Below are positions 1 through 9,778 of a DNA stretch of 40,744 bases, piece after piece. The notes beneath the pieces are model-generated. The model was not told the origin of the DNA. It was given only the letters and a program-made list of their open reading frames with translations, and searched no databases. Position numbers and translations under genes: made by a program. This stretch comes from Rhodopseudomonas palustris. Its GTDB lineage: Bacteria > Pseudomonadota > Alphaproteobacteria > Rhizobiales > Xanthobacteraceae. Positions within the stretch are counted from its first letter, which is position 1, and every line of letters begins with the position of its first letter. The DNA is taken from NCBI GenBank assembly GCA_016215605.1, contig JACRJB010000045.1, positions 1 to 40,744 on the forward strand, given 5' to 3'.

Positions 1-1
1 C

Positions 2-1393
2 GCGCCGCCGGCCGACAAGGGCGCGCCGCCGCCCCGACCGACGCCGCCTGCTGCCGGCCAGATCGGAACGCCTCCGGCTGCCCCGCCCCCGCCCGCCGCT
101 GCCGAAAAGGCCGCACCACCGTCCGCGCAGCCTCCGGCAACCCAGCGCACCGCACCGCCGCCGGCCGGAGGTCAGGTCGGCGCGCCGCCCGCGGCCCAGA
201 CTCCGCCGCCAGCGGCTCTGAAGGGCGCCCCCCCGCCGCCGGCTGCCGCTCCGCCGGCCGACAAGGGCGCGGCTGCTCCGCCGCCGCCGCCCGCCGCCGG
301 CACGATCGGACCGCGGGACGCGCAGACTGGCGCACCGGGCAGCTTGCCGCCGGGCGCACCGGTCGCCCGCACGCCACCGCCGACCGTCAGCGCGCCGATT
401 CCGGCCGCCCCGCCCCCGCCGCAGGCGCTCGCGCCGATCGCTCCCGGTGCGGTTGCGCCGGGGCCGCGCAACATGAGCGACTTCCGCAGCGAACGCCGCG
501 AGGTGCGTGAAGGCGGACGCGTCGTGATCACCGAGCCGGGCCGCATCATCGTGCGCGATCCGGGCGGTCAGGAGTTCATCCGCCACAACGAGGTGGATCG
601 ATTCCGTTACGGCGCCCGCGACATTCGCACCGAGGAGATCCGCGGCGGCGGCACCCGCACCATCGTGGTTCGGCCCGACGGCACCGAGATCATCAACGTC
701 ACCGGCGACGACGGCCAGTTGTTGCGCCGCATCCGCCGCGACCGCGACGGCCGCGAGATCATCATCATCGACAACTCGTTCCGGCCGCGCGACCGGGCGA
801 GCTTCTATGTCGATCTGCCGCCGCCGGTGATCCGCATTCCGCGCGACCGCTACATCGTCGACTACGAGGATGCGTCGCCCGAGCTGGTCTACGACACGCT
901 CGAAGCCCCGCCGGTCGAGCAGATCGAACGGCGCTACACCATGGACGAGATCCGCTACAGCCCGTCGGTGCGGCAGCGGATGCCGTCGATCGATCTCAAC
1001 ACCATCACCTTCGAGACCGGGTCGTGGGACATTCCCCCCGACCAGGCCGCCAAGCTGCAGGTGATTGCCGACGGCCTCAACCGGGCGATTCAGCGTAATC
1101 CGCGCGAAGTGTTCCTGATCGAGGGGCACACCGACGCGGTGGGCAACGACACCGACAATCTATCGCTGTCCGACCGCCGCGCCGAAGCTGCCGCCACGCT
1201 GCTCACCCAGCAGTTCGGCGTGCCGGCGGAGAACCTGACGTCGCAAGGCTATGGCGAGCAATATCTGAAGGTGCCGACCGACGGACCGGAGCGGCAGAAC
1301 CGCCGCGTCACCGTCCGCCGCATCACGCCGCTGCTGAACGGCGGTCAGGCGTCGGTGGCCCCGCCGCCGCCCGGCACCCGCCCGCCGCGCTGA
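2..1393 (+). CDS. OmpA-family envelope protein, 5' end outside the window
   Basis: The reading frame is open from the first bases, so the true start lies upstream; about 463 residues are visible. The first ~150 are a low-complexity Pro/Ala-rich stretch in which the pentapeptide ADKGA recurs. A middle section of charged short repeats (RPDGTEII-like, residues ~160-270) looks beta-rich. The C-terminus (~333-442) is an OmpA-like peptidoglycan-binding domain: it starts with the NTITFETGS strand, then EGHTDAVGND, and has the NLSLSDRRA helix that contacts diaminopimelate. The family anchors the outer membrane or an envelope complex to peptidoglycan. The Pro-rich part probably spans periplasm or is surface exposed (inference). 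The next gene is a convergent L,D-transpeptidase, another cell-wall protein. The domain call is firm; the biological role is open. Confidence 0.85.
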   Translation, partial: APPADKGAPPPRPTPPAAGQIGTPPAAPPPPAAAEKAAPPSAQPPATQRTAPPPAGGQVGAPPAAQTPPPAALKGAPPPPAAAPPADKGAAAPPPPPAAGTIGPRDAQTGAPGSLPPGAPVARTPPPTVSAPIPAAPPPPQALAPIAPGAVAPGPRNMSDFRSERREVREGGRVVITEPGRIIVRDPGGQEFIRHNEVDRFRYGARDIRTEEIRGGGTRTIVVRPDGTEIINVTGDDGQLLRRIRRDRDGREIIIIDNSFRPRDRASFYVDLPPPVIRIPRDRYIVDYEDASPELVYDTLEAPPVEQIERRYTMDEIRYSPSVRQRMPSIDLNTITFETGSWDIPPDQAAKLQVIADGLNRAIQRNPREVFLIEGHTDAVGNDTDNLSLSDRRAEAAATLLTQQFGVPAENLTSQGYGEQYLKVPTDGPERQNRRVTVRRITPLLNGGQASVAPPPPGTRPPR

Positions 1394-1416
1394 GCGACGA
1401 CGCTACCAACAAAGAA

Positions 1417-1445
1417 GCCGCGCTCCGAAACGGGCGCGGCTTTTC
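1417..1445. terminator. Bidirectional intrinsic terminator between ompA-like gene and L,D-transpeptidase
   Basis: A 7-bp GC stem (GCCGCGC 1417-1423 with GCGCGGC 1434-1440) is followed by TTTTC on the plus strand. On the minus strand the hairpin is followed by TTCTTT. It can therefore serve both convergent genes. Confidence 0.8.
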
Positions 1446-1475
1446 TATTGCGGTGTTGGGCGCGCGGCGAGCGCC

Positions 1476-2003
1476 TCAGCGGGTGACGATCACCTGCGTG
1501 CCGACCGACACGCGCTGATACAGATCGGTGATGTCGTCGTTCAGCATCCGGATGCAGCCATAGGAGACGAAGCCGCCGACCGAGTTCGGCCGGTTGGTGC
1601 CGTGGATGGCGTATTCGCCGCCGGCCAGCGTCATCGCCGCGACGCCCATCGGGTTCTCCGGCGTGCCGCCCGCGATCACGTCCGGGATGCGCGGATTGTC
1701 ACGCTTCACATCGGCGGGCGGCGCCCAGGCCGGGTTGCGATACTTGCCGTCGATCTTGGTGATGCCTTCCCAGCGCTTGCCGGCCTTGCCGACGCCGACC
1801 GGGTAGCGCACCGCCTGACCAGGCTCGACCACCAGATACAGCCTGCGCTCGTTGGTCTTGACCACGATCGTGCCCGGCGAATAGTCGCCGCGGAAGCTCA
1901 CGACATCCGGCCGCGCCTCGGCGCCGGGCGCCGTCAGCACGAAGGCGCCGGCCGAAGCCGCCACCGCCAAAGCAATCTTCGCCGCACGAAATCCAAAAGA
2001 CAT
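1476..2003 (-). CDS. L,D-transpeptidase (YkuD domain), periplasmic
   Basis: A 175-residue protein with a signal peptide (hydrophobic residues 8-25, cleavage likely after AEA at 28-30). The YkuD domain fills the rest: H134 in the AIHGT motif, then SYGCIR with catalytic C150 and R152, matching the family pattern HxxxxxS-x-GC-x-R. Such enzymes make 3-3 crosslinks in peptidoglycan or attach proteins to the meso-diaminopimelate stem; the single-domain, short form is common and often multiplied in Rhizobiales. The ATG at 2003 is followed directly by the signal sequence, which supports this start. It is convergent with the OmpA-type gene and shares its terminator. Confidence 0.88.
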   Translation of the reverse strand: MSFGFRAAKIALAVAASAGAFVLTAPGAEARPDVVSFRGDYSPGTIVVKTNERRLYLVVEPGQAVRYPVGVGKAGKRWEGITKIDGKYRNPAWAPPADVKRDNPRIPDVIAGGTPENPMGVAAMTLAGGEYAIHGTNRPNSVGGFVSYGCIRMLNDDITDLYQRVSVGTQVIVTR

Positions 2004-2356
2004 CCGTCTCTCCAGTTTCCTCTGCCGGTCTCATCGCGCCCGATCCGGCTGCCCTCGCGCCTCGCATTGTAGCGATGCGCGTTAACCGAGTGATTCAGGA
2101 GGGCTGCAGAACGGGGCTCGGAAGCGGCATTGAAAGAAAATCCGCCGCTCAAAGTAAATGTCCGGGAAACAACACTCGGCCGCAAAGTGGCCGGTATGGC
2201 CGCGCGGACCCACACATGTTGTTGAACTGGCACAAATGAACGCGGCCGGGAGGCCCCGACCGTGACTTCCGTCACTGAGATGGCAGGGCTACGGCGTAGC
2301 CGCCGACCAAGACGATGCCCTGCCCCCGAATCGGGAGCAGGGCATTGTCGCGGCGG
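2004..2356. other. Gene-free stretch between L,D-transpeptidase start and acsA stop
   Basis: About 350 bases without a convincing gene. It must hold the promoter of the minus-strand L,D-transpeptidase, though no confident -35/-10 pair was seen. Near the acsA end is a long imperfect hairpin (see 2315-2345). Short open frames here are extensions of antisense shadows. Confidence 0.5.
2315..2345 (-). terminator. Probable acsA terminator hairpin
   Basis: ATGCCCTGC (2315-2323) pairs with GCAGGGCAT (2337-2345), and the inner CCCGA/TCGGG extends the stem. It lies 12 bases past the acsA stop. The U-tract on the minus strand is poor, so it may be factor-assisted or an RNA-stabilising structure. Confidence 0.5.
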
Positions 2357-4309
<1,953 letters not shown>

Positions 4310-4688
4310 TCTTTCCTCCACCCGAATACGCGGCCTTGCCGCACCCGCCGTCAGTGCCCGGACCGCAAATCGCTTCGAACCCGGCGGCCCATCTGTCAGC
4401 ACGTCCCGCTTCGCCGGACCGTATAACTCCGATCGGGCGAAATCGCGAAAACCGCTGATGGATGAGGTTCGCCGGCGAAGAGACGTGCGATCGTCTCACC
4501 ATCCGGCCGTTGTTGTTGGTGCGATTATGCGTCGGCGCCCCCGGCAACGACAAGCGGTGCGTCCATCCGACTTTTGGCGCTGGCGCGCGCGGCCACCGCC
4601 GCCCGGCGCGTGACGAGGCGGTCGCCCCGGAACCGGAAGGGCTCCGGCGCATTGATTGTCGTCAACCGCCCCGAGGCGCCGCAAGACG
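4310..4688. other. Divergent promoter region acsA / topoisomerase IB
   Basis: About 380 bases between two divergent genes, with no supported gene. A weak minus-strand promoter candidate is TTCGCG (4449-4444), a 17-base spacer and TTATAC (4426-4421), which would read into acsA with a leader of roughly 100 bases. Nothing convincing was seen for the plus strand. Confidence 0.35.
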
Positions 4689-5768
4689 ATGATGGATCAG
4701 CAGAATTTCGACGCTCCCGGCGCCGCCGCCGGGCCCGAGCCGATCGCCAGTGTCGAAATGCTGGCGAGCGATCTCGGACTGACCTTGGGCGAACCGGAGC
4801 AATTGACGATTCGCCGCATCCGCCGCGGCAAGCGCTTTCAATATCTGCGCGCCGATGGCTCACCGGTGAAGCAGCAGGCCACCCTGCGCCGGCTGAGCGC
4901 GCTGGCGATGCCGCCGGCCTATGAGGACGTGCGCTACGCCGCCGATCCGACCTCGCATCTGCAGGCGGTCGGCCGCGACGCCGCCGGCCGGCTGCAGTAC
5001 CGTTATCATTCGGATTGGGAGAAGGTGCGCGAGACCCGCAAGGCGCATCGCCTGGCGCAGCTGGTCGGCGCGTTGCCGAAGATCCGCCGCGCGGTGACCA
5101 AGCACCTGTCCAGCGACGAGCCGACCCGGGAATTCGCACTGGCGGCGGTGATCGAGCTGATCGCCCGCACCGCGATCCGCCCCGGCAGCGAGTCCTACGC
5201 GCGGCTGAACGGCACCCGCGGCGCCGCGACGCTGCTGAAGTCGAACGTCGCGCTCGAGGACGACTGCGTGATCCTGTCGTTTCGGGCCAAGGGTGGCAAG
5301 GCGGTGCGTAAGGAATGCGGCGCAGCGCGGCTGGTGCGGGCGATCGAGATCCTGCGCAAGCTGAAGGGCAAGCGGCTGTTCCAGTATCGCGGCGCGGACG
5401 GCGCGGTGCATCAGGTCAGCGCCACCCAGGTCAACGTCTTCCTGCGCGAGATCGCCGGAATCCGCATCTCGCTGAAGGATTTCCGGACCCTGATGGCCTC
5501 GGCCGTGGTGCTGGAATCGCTGGCGCGGATCGAGCCCGCGACCAGCGCCACCGGCCGGCGCAAGCAGGTGCTGAATGCGCTGCGCGAAGCCGCCGACGAA
5601 CTCGCCAACACCCCGGCGATCTGCCGCAAGAGCTACGTCCACGCCACCATCGTCACCGCCTTCGAAGACGGAATCCTGGAGCGCTTCGCCGCGACGCTGA
5701 AGGGCACGCGATCGCAGACCAAACGCGAGCAATTGCTGGCGCAGGTGGTGACGGCGGCGGCGGCGTAA
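4689..5768 (+). CDS. DNA topoisomerase IB (poxvirus type)
   Basis: A 359-residue enzyme that relaxes supercoils through a 3'-phosphotyrosyl intermediate. An N-terminal domain (about 40-115) precedes the catalytic domain: AIRPGSESY (R164), FRAKGGK (K201/K204), KDFRT (R266) and ICRKSY with the probable active-site Y316. The length fits bacterial homologues of the vaccinia enzyme (about 330-370). A TTG at 4656 would add 11 residues, but the ATG pair at 4689/4692 is the more natural start; the upstream GAGGCG is a weak ribosome site. It stands alone, with an IS element 62 bases downstream of the stop. Such genes are scattered in soil proteobacteria. The SxVHP-type motif is SYVHA here, a minor change. 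Confidence 0.9.
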   Translation: MMDQQNFDAPGAAAGPEPIASVEMLASDLGLTLGEPEQLTIRRIRRGKRFQYLRADGSPVKQQATLRRLSALAMPPAYEDVRYAADPTSHLQAVGRDAAGRLQYRYHSDWEKVRETRKAHRLAQLVGALPKIRRAVTKHLSSDEPTREFALAAVIELIARTAIRPGSESYARLNGTRGAATLLKSNVALEDDCVILSFRAKGGKAVRKECGAARLVRAIEILRKLKGKRLFQYRGADGAVHQVSATQVNVFLREIAGIRISLKDFRTLMASAVVLESLARIEPATSATGRRKQVLNALREAADELANTPAICRKSYVHATIVTAFEDGILERFAATLKGTRSQTKREQLLAQVVTAAAA

Positions 5769-5830
5769 GGCGGCCAGTCCCTTGCTGAGCACGGCGTCGC
5801 CCCACCCCCAGACGTCATCGCCCGGCTCGA

Positions 5831-7091
5831 TGTATGGACCGGAGAGATAGGTAACGACTGTTCGGAGACATGGGTAACACATCGACGGCATGACAGGCTC
5901 AGGAGGCCGGGATGCCGTGGCCCAAGGTGTTACTCATGGACCAGAGGATTGAGTTTATTCGGTTGTTCCAGCAGCCGGAGGTGAACCGGCAGGAGCTGTG
6001 CCGCCGGTTCGGGATCAGCCCGAAGACCGCCTACAAATGGCTGAAGCGAGCCACGTCGGGCGATTCGGATTGGGCGCAGGATCGGAGCCGACGTCCGCAT
6101 CGCTCGCCGAAGCGCAGTGGCAAGACGATCGAAGCGGCGGTCCTGCAGATCCGGGATGTTCATCCGGCCTGGGGAGCGCGCAAGATCCGCCGCCGCCTGA
6201 CGACAACGCCGGCCATTCCGGCAGCCTCGACTGTGCACGCCATCCTGCAGCGGAACGATCGAGTCCCGGCGCAACGGCATCCGTCGCATTACACGCGGTT
6301 CGAACACCCTGCACCGAACGACCTCTGGCAGATGGACTTCAAGGGACGCTTCGCGTTCGGCAACCGCGTCTTCTGCCATCCGCTCACGATGGTCGATGAC
6401 CATTCGCGCTATAATCTGTGCCTACAGGCTTGCGCCAACGAGCAAAGCGAGACCGTCCAGCAGCACATCGAACGGACCTTCGGCCGCTTCGGCCTGCCGA
6501 ACGCCTTTCTGGTCGACAACGGCGTGCCCTGGGGCACTTGCTCGCAGATGCGGTGGACGAAGCTGCGGGTCTGGCTGCTCAAGCTTGGTGTCGGCGTCGT
6601 CTATGCGCGCCCCTACCACCCGCAAACCAAGGGCAAGAACGAGCGCTTCCATCGCACACTCAAGGAAGAGGTGCTCTCGATGATGACGTTCACGAGCCTC
6701 CGGCAGATCCAGGTGGAATTCGATCGCTGGCGCGAGATCTACAACACGGAGCGGCCGCACCAGGCGATCGACTACGATGTGCCGGCGAGCCGTTATCGGC
6801 TCAGCGAACGGTCGATGCCGACCAAACTACCCGAAGTCGAATACGAAGAGGGCACGATCGTGCGCCGGGCCAGCAAACTCAAAGCCGACTTCCGCTTCGC
6901 CAATCGCCGCTTCAGCGCGCCCGAAGCCTTCCGCGGCGAGCTGCTGGCAATCAGACCAACCGCAACTGACGGCACCTTCGGCGTCTTCTTCGGCGCCCAC
7001 CAAATCGCATGCATCGACCTTCACAAACCTGCTAAATGAAACCGTGACCCATGTCTCCGAACACCTGTTACCCATGTGTCCGGGCCATACA
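5831..7091 (+). mobile_element. Complete IS481-family insertion sequence, 1261 bp
   Basis: The ends are inverted repeats beginning TGTATGG: about 47 bases at each side, of which 39 match by eye (5831-5877 against 7091-7045). Each end carries a repeated internal GGGTAAC / GGTAAC motif and a shared TTCGGAGACATGGGT block, likely transposase binding sites. It is flanked by the 5-bp direct duplication CTCGA (5826-5830 and 7092-7096). One intact transposase gene fills the element. Intact ends, target duplication and intact frame point to a recent, possibly active insertion. Confidence 0.93.
5912..7039 (+). CDS. IS481-family transposase
   Basis: A 375-residue DDE transposase. An N-terminal helix-turn-helix (about 22-46, ELCRRFGISPKTAYKWL) should bind the element ends. 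The rve-type catalytic core follows, with candidate acidic residues D142 (WQMDFKG), D202 (VDNGVPWG) and E244 (GKNERFHRTLK). The C-terminal part (about 300-375) is beta-rich, as in the family. The ATG at 5912 has CAGGAGG about 7 bases upstream, a good ribosome site. A second ATG lies 8 codons in. No frameshift is seen. Confidence 0.94.
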   Translation: MPWPKVLLMDQRIEFIRLFQQPEVNRQELCRRFGISPKTAYKWLKRATSGDSDWAQDRSRRPHRSPKRSGKTIEAAVLQIRDVHPAWGARKIRRRLTTTPAIPAASTVHAILQRNDRVPAQRHPSHYTRFEHPAPNDLWQMDFKGRFAFGNRVFCHPLTMVDDHSRYNLCLQACANEQSETVQQHIERTFGRFGLPNAFLVDNGVPWGTCSQMRWTKLRVWLLKLGVGVVYARPYHPQTKGKNERFHRTLKEEVLSMMTFTSLRQIQVEFDRWREIYNTERPHQAIDYDVPASRYRLSERSMPTKLPEVEYEEGTIVRRASKLKADFRFANRRFSAPEAFRGELLAIRPTATDGTFGVFFGAHQIACIDLHKPAK

Positions 7092-7207
7092 CTCGACCGG
7101 GCGACCCAGTATCCCAGCGCGCTGGTTATCAATCACAAGCGCTCTGGAATACTGGGTCCTCCGCTTTCGCGGAGGATGACCTCAGTGCATGCGGGTGCGC
7201 AGCGGAC

Positions 7208-7903
7208 TTACTTCAGCGTCCACACACCCGTCTGCTTGATCTCGGAATCCTCCAGCTCGCGCGTCACCGGCACGCCATAGGTGGCGAGCTGCACAAGCTT
7301 GTCTTTCGGCAAATAATAACGTCCCGGATCGCCGATCAGCACGTGCGCGCCCTGCGTGGCGCGGCCCTGCAGGAACGCGAAGGCGAGCGCCGCGATGTCC
7401 TGCTGATAGAAGATGTCGCCGGCGAGCACGATTTGCGCCGGCAGCGGATGCGGGGCGCCGAGCAGATCGTCGCCGCTGATATCGAGCGCCACATCATTCG
7501 CCGCCGCGTTGAGGGCGATGGCCTGCCGCGCAAAGCCGTCGATATCGAACGCGGTGACTTTGCGCGCGCCTGCCTTCATGGCGGCGATCGCCACCAGGCC
7601 AGAGCCCGAGGCGAGATCGATCACCTCCTTGCCGGCGACGTCCTCCGGATGATCGAGCACATAGCGCGCCAGCGCCTGTCCGCCCGCCCAGGCGAACGCC
7701 CAGAACGGCGGCGGCAGCCCGGCCTCGCCGAGCTCCTCCTCGGTCTTGCTCCACAGCGGCAGCGCCTCGTCGGCGACATGCAGCGACACTTCCGGCACCA
7801 GCCGCACAGGGCGCAGACGCGTATTGGCGTGGATGAAGGCGACCGGGTCGGCGATGGCGCTGGTCATAAGACCGTTATGCGAAGTCTGGGTGGCACCGTC
7901 CAT
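7208..7903 (-). CDS. Class I SAM methyltransferase, ETF-beta lysine methyltransferase (METTL20)-like
   Basis: A 231-residue Rossmann-fold methyltransferase. The SAM-binding motif I is DLASGSGLVAIAA, the acidic strand-2 end is AFDID, and PPFWAFAWAGGQALARY before motif I is typical of the METTL20-like branch. Bacterial members of that branch (for example from Agrobacterium) methylate lysines of the electron transfer flavoprotein beta subunit; this target is inferred from family resemblance only. Older annotation would call it nicotinamide N-methyltransferase-like or a ribosomal L11 methyltransferase relative. The start at 7903 has GAGGA seven bases upstream; an internal ATG at 7867 is less well placed. 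It is transcribed divergently from the SIR2-TPR gene, 83 bases apart. Confidence 0.75.
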   Translation of the reverse strand: MDGATQTSHNGLMTSAIADPVAFIHANTRLRPVRLVPEVSLHVADEALPLWSKTEEELGEAGLPPPFWAFAWAGGQALARYVLDHPEDVAGKEVIDLASGSGLVAIAAMKAGARKVTAFDIDGFARQAIALNAAANDVALDISGDDLLGAPHPLPAQIVLAGDIFYQQDIAALAFAFLQGRATQGAHVLIGDPGRYYLPKDKLVQLATYGVPVTRELEDSEIKQTGVWTLK

Positions 7904-7928
7904 GGGAATGTCCTCAACCTTGCTCTAC

Positions 7929-7957
7929 TTGAAGTTGAATAATGAGACGGGTAATGA
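7929..7957 (+). promoter_or_regulatory. Candidate promoter of the SIR2-TPR gene
   Basis: TTGAAG (7929-7934), a 17-base spacer and TAATGA (7952-7957) lie about 30 bases before the start codon. The region is A+T-rich compared with its surroundings. Prediction by eye only. Confidence 0.35.
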
Positions 7958-7986
7958 ACCCAACGACGATCCTCAAATAATTAGAA

Positions 7987-9774
7987 ATGTCGATGGCAAA
8001 ATTCACACCCGAAGATGTCAAGCGAATCGCAGAGCGATTGAGACAGGCACGAGGGCGCGGTCATACTGCGCATTTCTTGATAGGAGCCGGTTGTTCGATT
8101 TCTGCGGGAATTCCGAGTGCTTCGGATCTCGTTAAGCGCATCCACGAGGACTACGCCGCTCATTGCTTGGGTCTATCGGATGGCAGCCGACAATTGTACG
8201 GCGCTTGCATGGCGCTTCTGACCATTAATGAACGCCGCGACCTAATTCGCCCCTACCTTGACAGCGCGAGAATTAATTGGGGGACTATAGCGTTGGCGCA
8301 GATGATTGCGGATGGCTTCATAGGCCGCGTATTGACCGTTAATTTCGACCTGGTCCTCGAAAGGGCGTGCGCGCTTCTTGGAATACAGCCGGCAGTCTAC
8401 GACTTTGGTGTGGCTCCCGCTAGCGACCCTGCGATGATTGTTACTCCATCTATTTTGCACTTACACGGCCAGAGTTACGGTCTGGTGTTACTGAATACCG
8501 AAGATGAAACGAGAAAACATCGAGCCAAATTACTCCCCGTATTGATCGATACACTCAGAAACGCTCCGCTTGTAGTTGTGGGCTATAGTGGCAGCGCTGA
8601 CGGCATTTTTCAGACATTGATCGACGAATTTCACGGCCGTGAAGGGCTATACTGGGTTGGTCACAATGAAGAGCCCGATGAGCATGTTCTTCCTCTGCTT
8701 GAGAAGGAACATTCGCAGTTCGTGGGTGGGGCGGACTTCGATCGTTTTATGATCGAGCTAGCTCAGTTGCTTTCGTGTTGGCCTCCAAAACTCTTTGCAG
8801 ATCCACTGGGCCATTTAATAGGAGAACTTGAGCCAGTCATTCCTTATCCTGTATCAGGTTCGGATAGTGAAATCGATCTGCTTAGCGATCTTAGACAGAG
8901 ACTCGAATCATGGCGGGGTGAACAGAATTCGATCGGCCGCCGGCAGATTGATCTTTCGAAGTTGTACATGGAGCGTGAATATCATCAGATCGCGAGCTAT
9001 TTTCATGGTAAGGGCCAATTCAAAAATCTGTCTGTAGAAGAGAAGCAAATCGGCTCTCTGTCCTTCGTCAATTTAGGAAATGAGCTTGGGCTGGCTGCGA
9101 AAAATACCAGTGGGCGCCAGCGTGCAGACTTGATCAAACAGGCTGCCCGACATTATCAACATGCGTTATCGATCAACCCTAACTCTGATGAAGCATATAG
9201 ATTCTGGGGTATCTTACTACGAGATGAGGCTGATCGAGTTACTGGCGATGATGCTATGCAACTCTTTGCTGAAGCCGGTGAGAAATTTCAATCCGCACTC
9301 GCAATCAATCCGAAGAATTTAAGAACGCTCTTCGATTGGGGCAGATTGCTGACTATGCAAGCGCGTCACTCCCAAGAGCAGGACGCTAGAAAATTTTTTG
9401 CTCAAGCCGAAGAAAAGTACGAAGCGGCCCTGACGCTGCAGCCAGAGAACGACGGCGCGCGATACAACCTCGGGAGCGTCCTATTGCGACGAGCAAACTT
9501 AGCAGTAGGGGAAGAGGCTGTTGATTTCCTTGCGAAAGCCGAGAAACATCTTCTCATTGCACTAAAGCAGCGCCCTCACCAGACATACAATCTAGCTTGC
9601 TTGCGCTCGCTGCAAGGAGACGAGGACGCTTGTCGTGAAGCTCTTTTGACTGCAGCTAAGAACGGTACGCTTCCGAGCGTTGAATATCTGATGTCTGACT
9701 TCGATCTAAAGTCAGTCCGTGAAACTACTTGGTTCAAGGAGCTTGTAGAACAGCAACTCAACAAGAAAATCTAG
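7987..9774 (+). CDS. SIR2-like NADase-type domain fused to a TPR array; candidate anti-phage defence protein
   Basis: A 595-residue protein not matching a named system that I recognise. The N-terminal ~265 residues form a SIR2-like domain: GAGCSISAGIP (33-43, NAD-binding loop), TVNFD (117-121, N119 and D121), LHLHG (157-161, candidate catalytic H160) and VVGYSGSADGIF (197-208). From about 355 to 560 come TPR-like helical pairs with a long period (about 40-50 residues), each ending near NPN/NPKN/QPEN, and a terminal D-x-DLxSVR...FxxLV capping motif typical of TPR ends. SIR2-family domains in ThsA, DSR1/2, SIR2-HerA and SPARSA deplete NAD+ on phage infection; a similar role here is inference. 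Base composition and use of ATA, AGA and TTA codons differ sharply from neighbours, suggesting transfer. The ribosome site is weak; ATG 7993 is an alternative start. It ends 4 bases from the convergent EVE gene. Confidence 0.88.
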   Translation: MSMAKFTPEDVKRIAERLRQARGRGHTAHFLIGAGCSISAGIPSASDLVKRIHEDYAAHCLGLSDGSRQLYGACMALLTINERRDLIRPYLDSARINWGTIALAQMIADGFIGRVLTVNFDLVLERACALLGIQPAVYDFGVAPASDPAMIVTPSILHLHGQSYGLVLLNTEDETRKHRAKLLPVLIDTLRNAPLVVVGYSGSADGIFQTLIDEFHGREGLYWVGHNEEPDEHVLPLLEKEHSQFVGGADFDRFMIELAQLLSCWPPKLFADPLGHLIGELEPVIPYPVSGSDSEIDLLSDLRQRLESWRGEQNSIGRRQIDLSKLYMEREYHQIASYFHGKGQFKNLSVEEKQIGSLSFVNLGNELGLAAKNTSGRQRADLIKQAARHYQHALSINPNSDEAYRFWGILLRDEADRVTGDDAMQLFAEAGEKFQSALAINPKNLRTLFDWGRLLTMQARHSQEQDARKFFAQAEEKYEAALTLQPENDGARYNLGSVLLRRANLAVGEEAVDFLAKAEKHLLIALKQRPHQTYNLACLRSLQGDEDACREALLTAAKNGTLPSVEYLMSDFDLKSVRETTWFKELVEQQLNKKI

Positions 9775-9778
9775 CAAC

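Larger units (their letters stand above)
5811..7182. repeat. Dispersed palindromic intergenic repeat, split by an IS element
   Basis: Joining the flanks of the IS (5811-5830 with 7097-7182) restores one unit. It has an arm CGCCCGG (5819-5825), loop CTCGA, and arm CCGGGCG (7097-7103). It continues with ACCCAGTAT... / ...ATACTGGGT (7104 onward and about 7148-7157) and ends in CGGAGGATGAC, mirrored by the GTCATC start. The form resembles the other GTCATC...GATGAC units in the window (19867-19993, 26388-26514). Confidence 0.6.

Noticed and set aside
5769-7207. CRISPR-like or phage attachment structure around the repeats
   Set aside because: The repeats are the ends of an IS and a split palindrome; no spacer-repeat array, integrase or tRNA copy is present.
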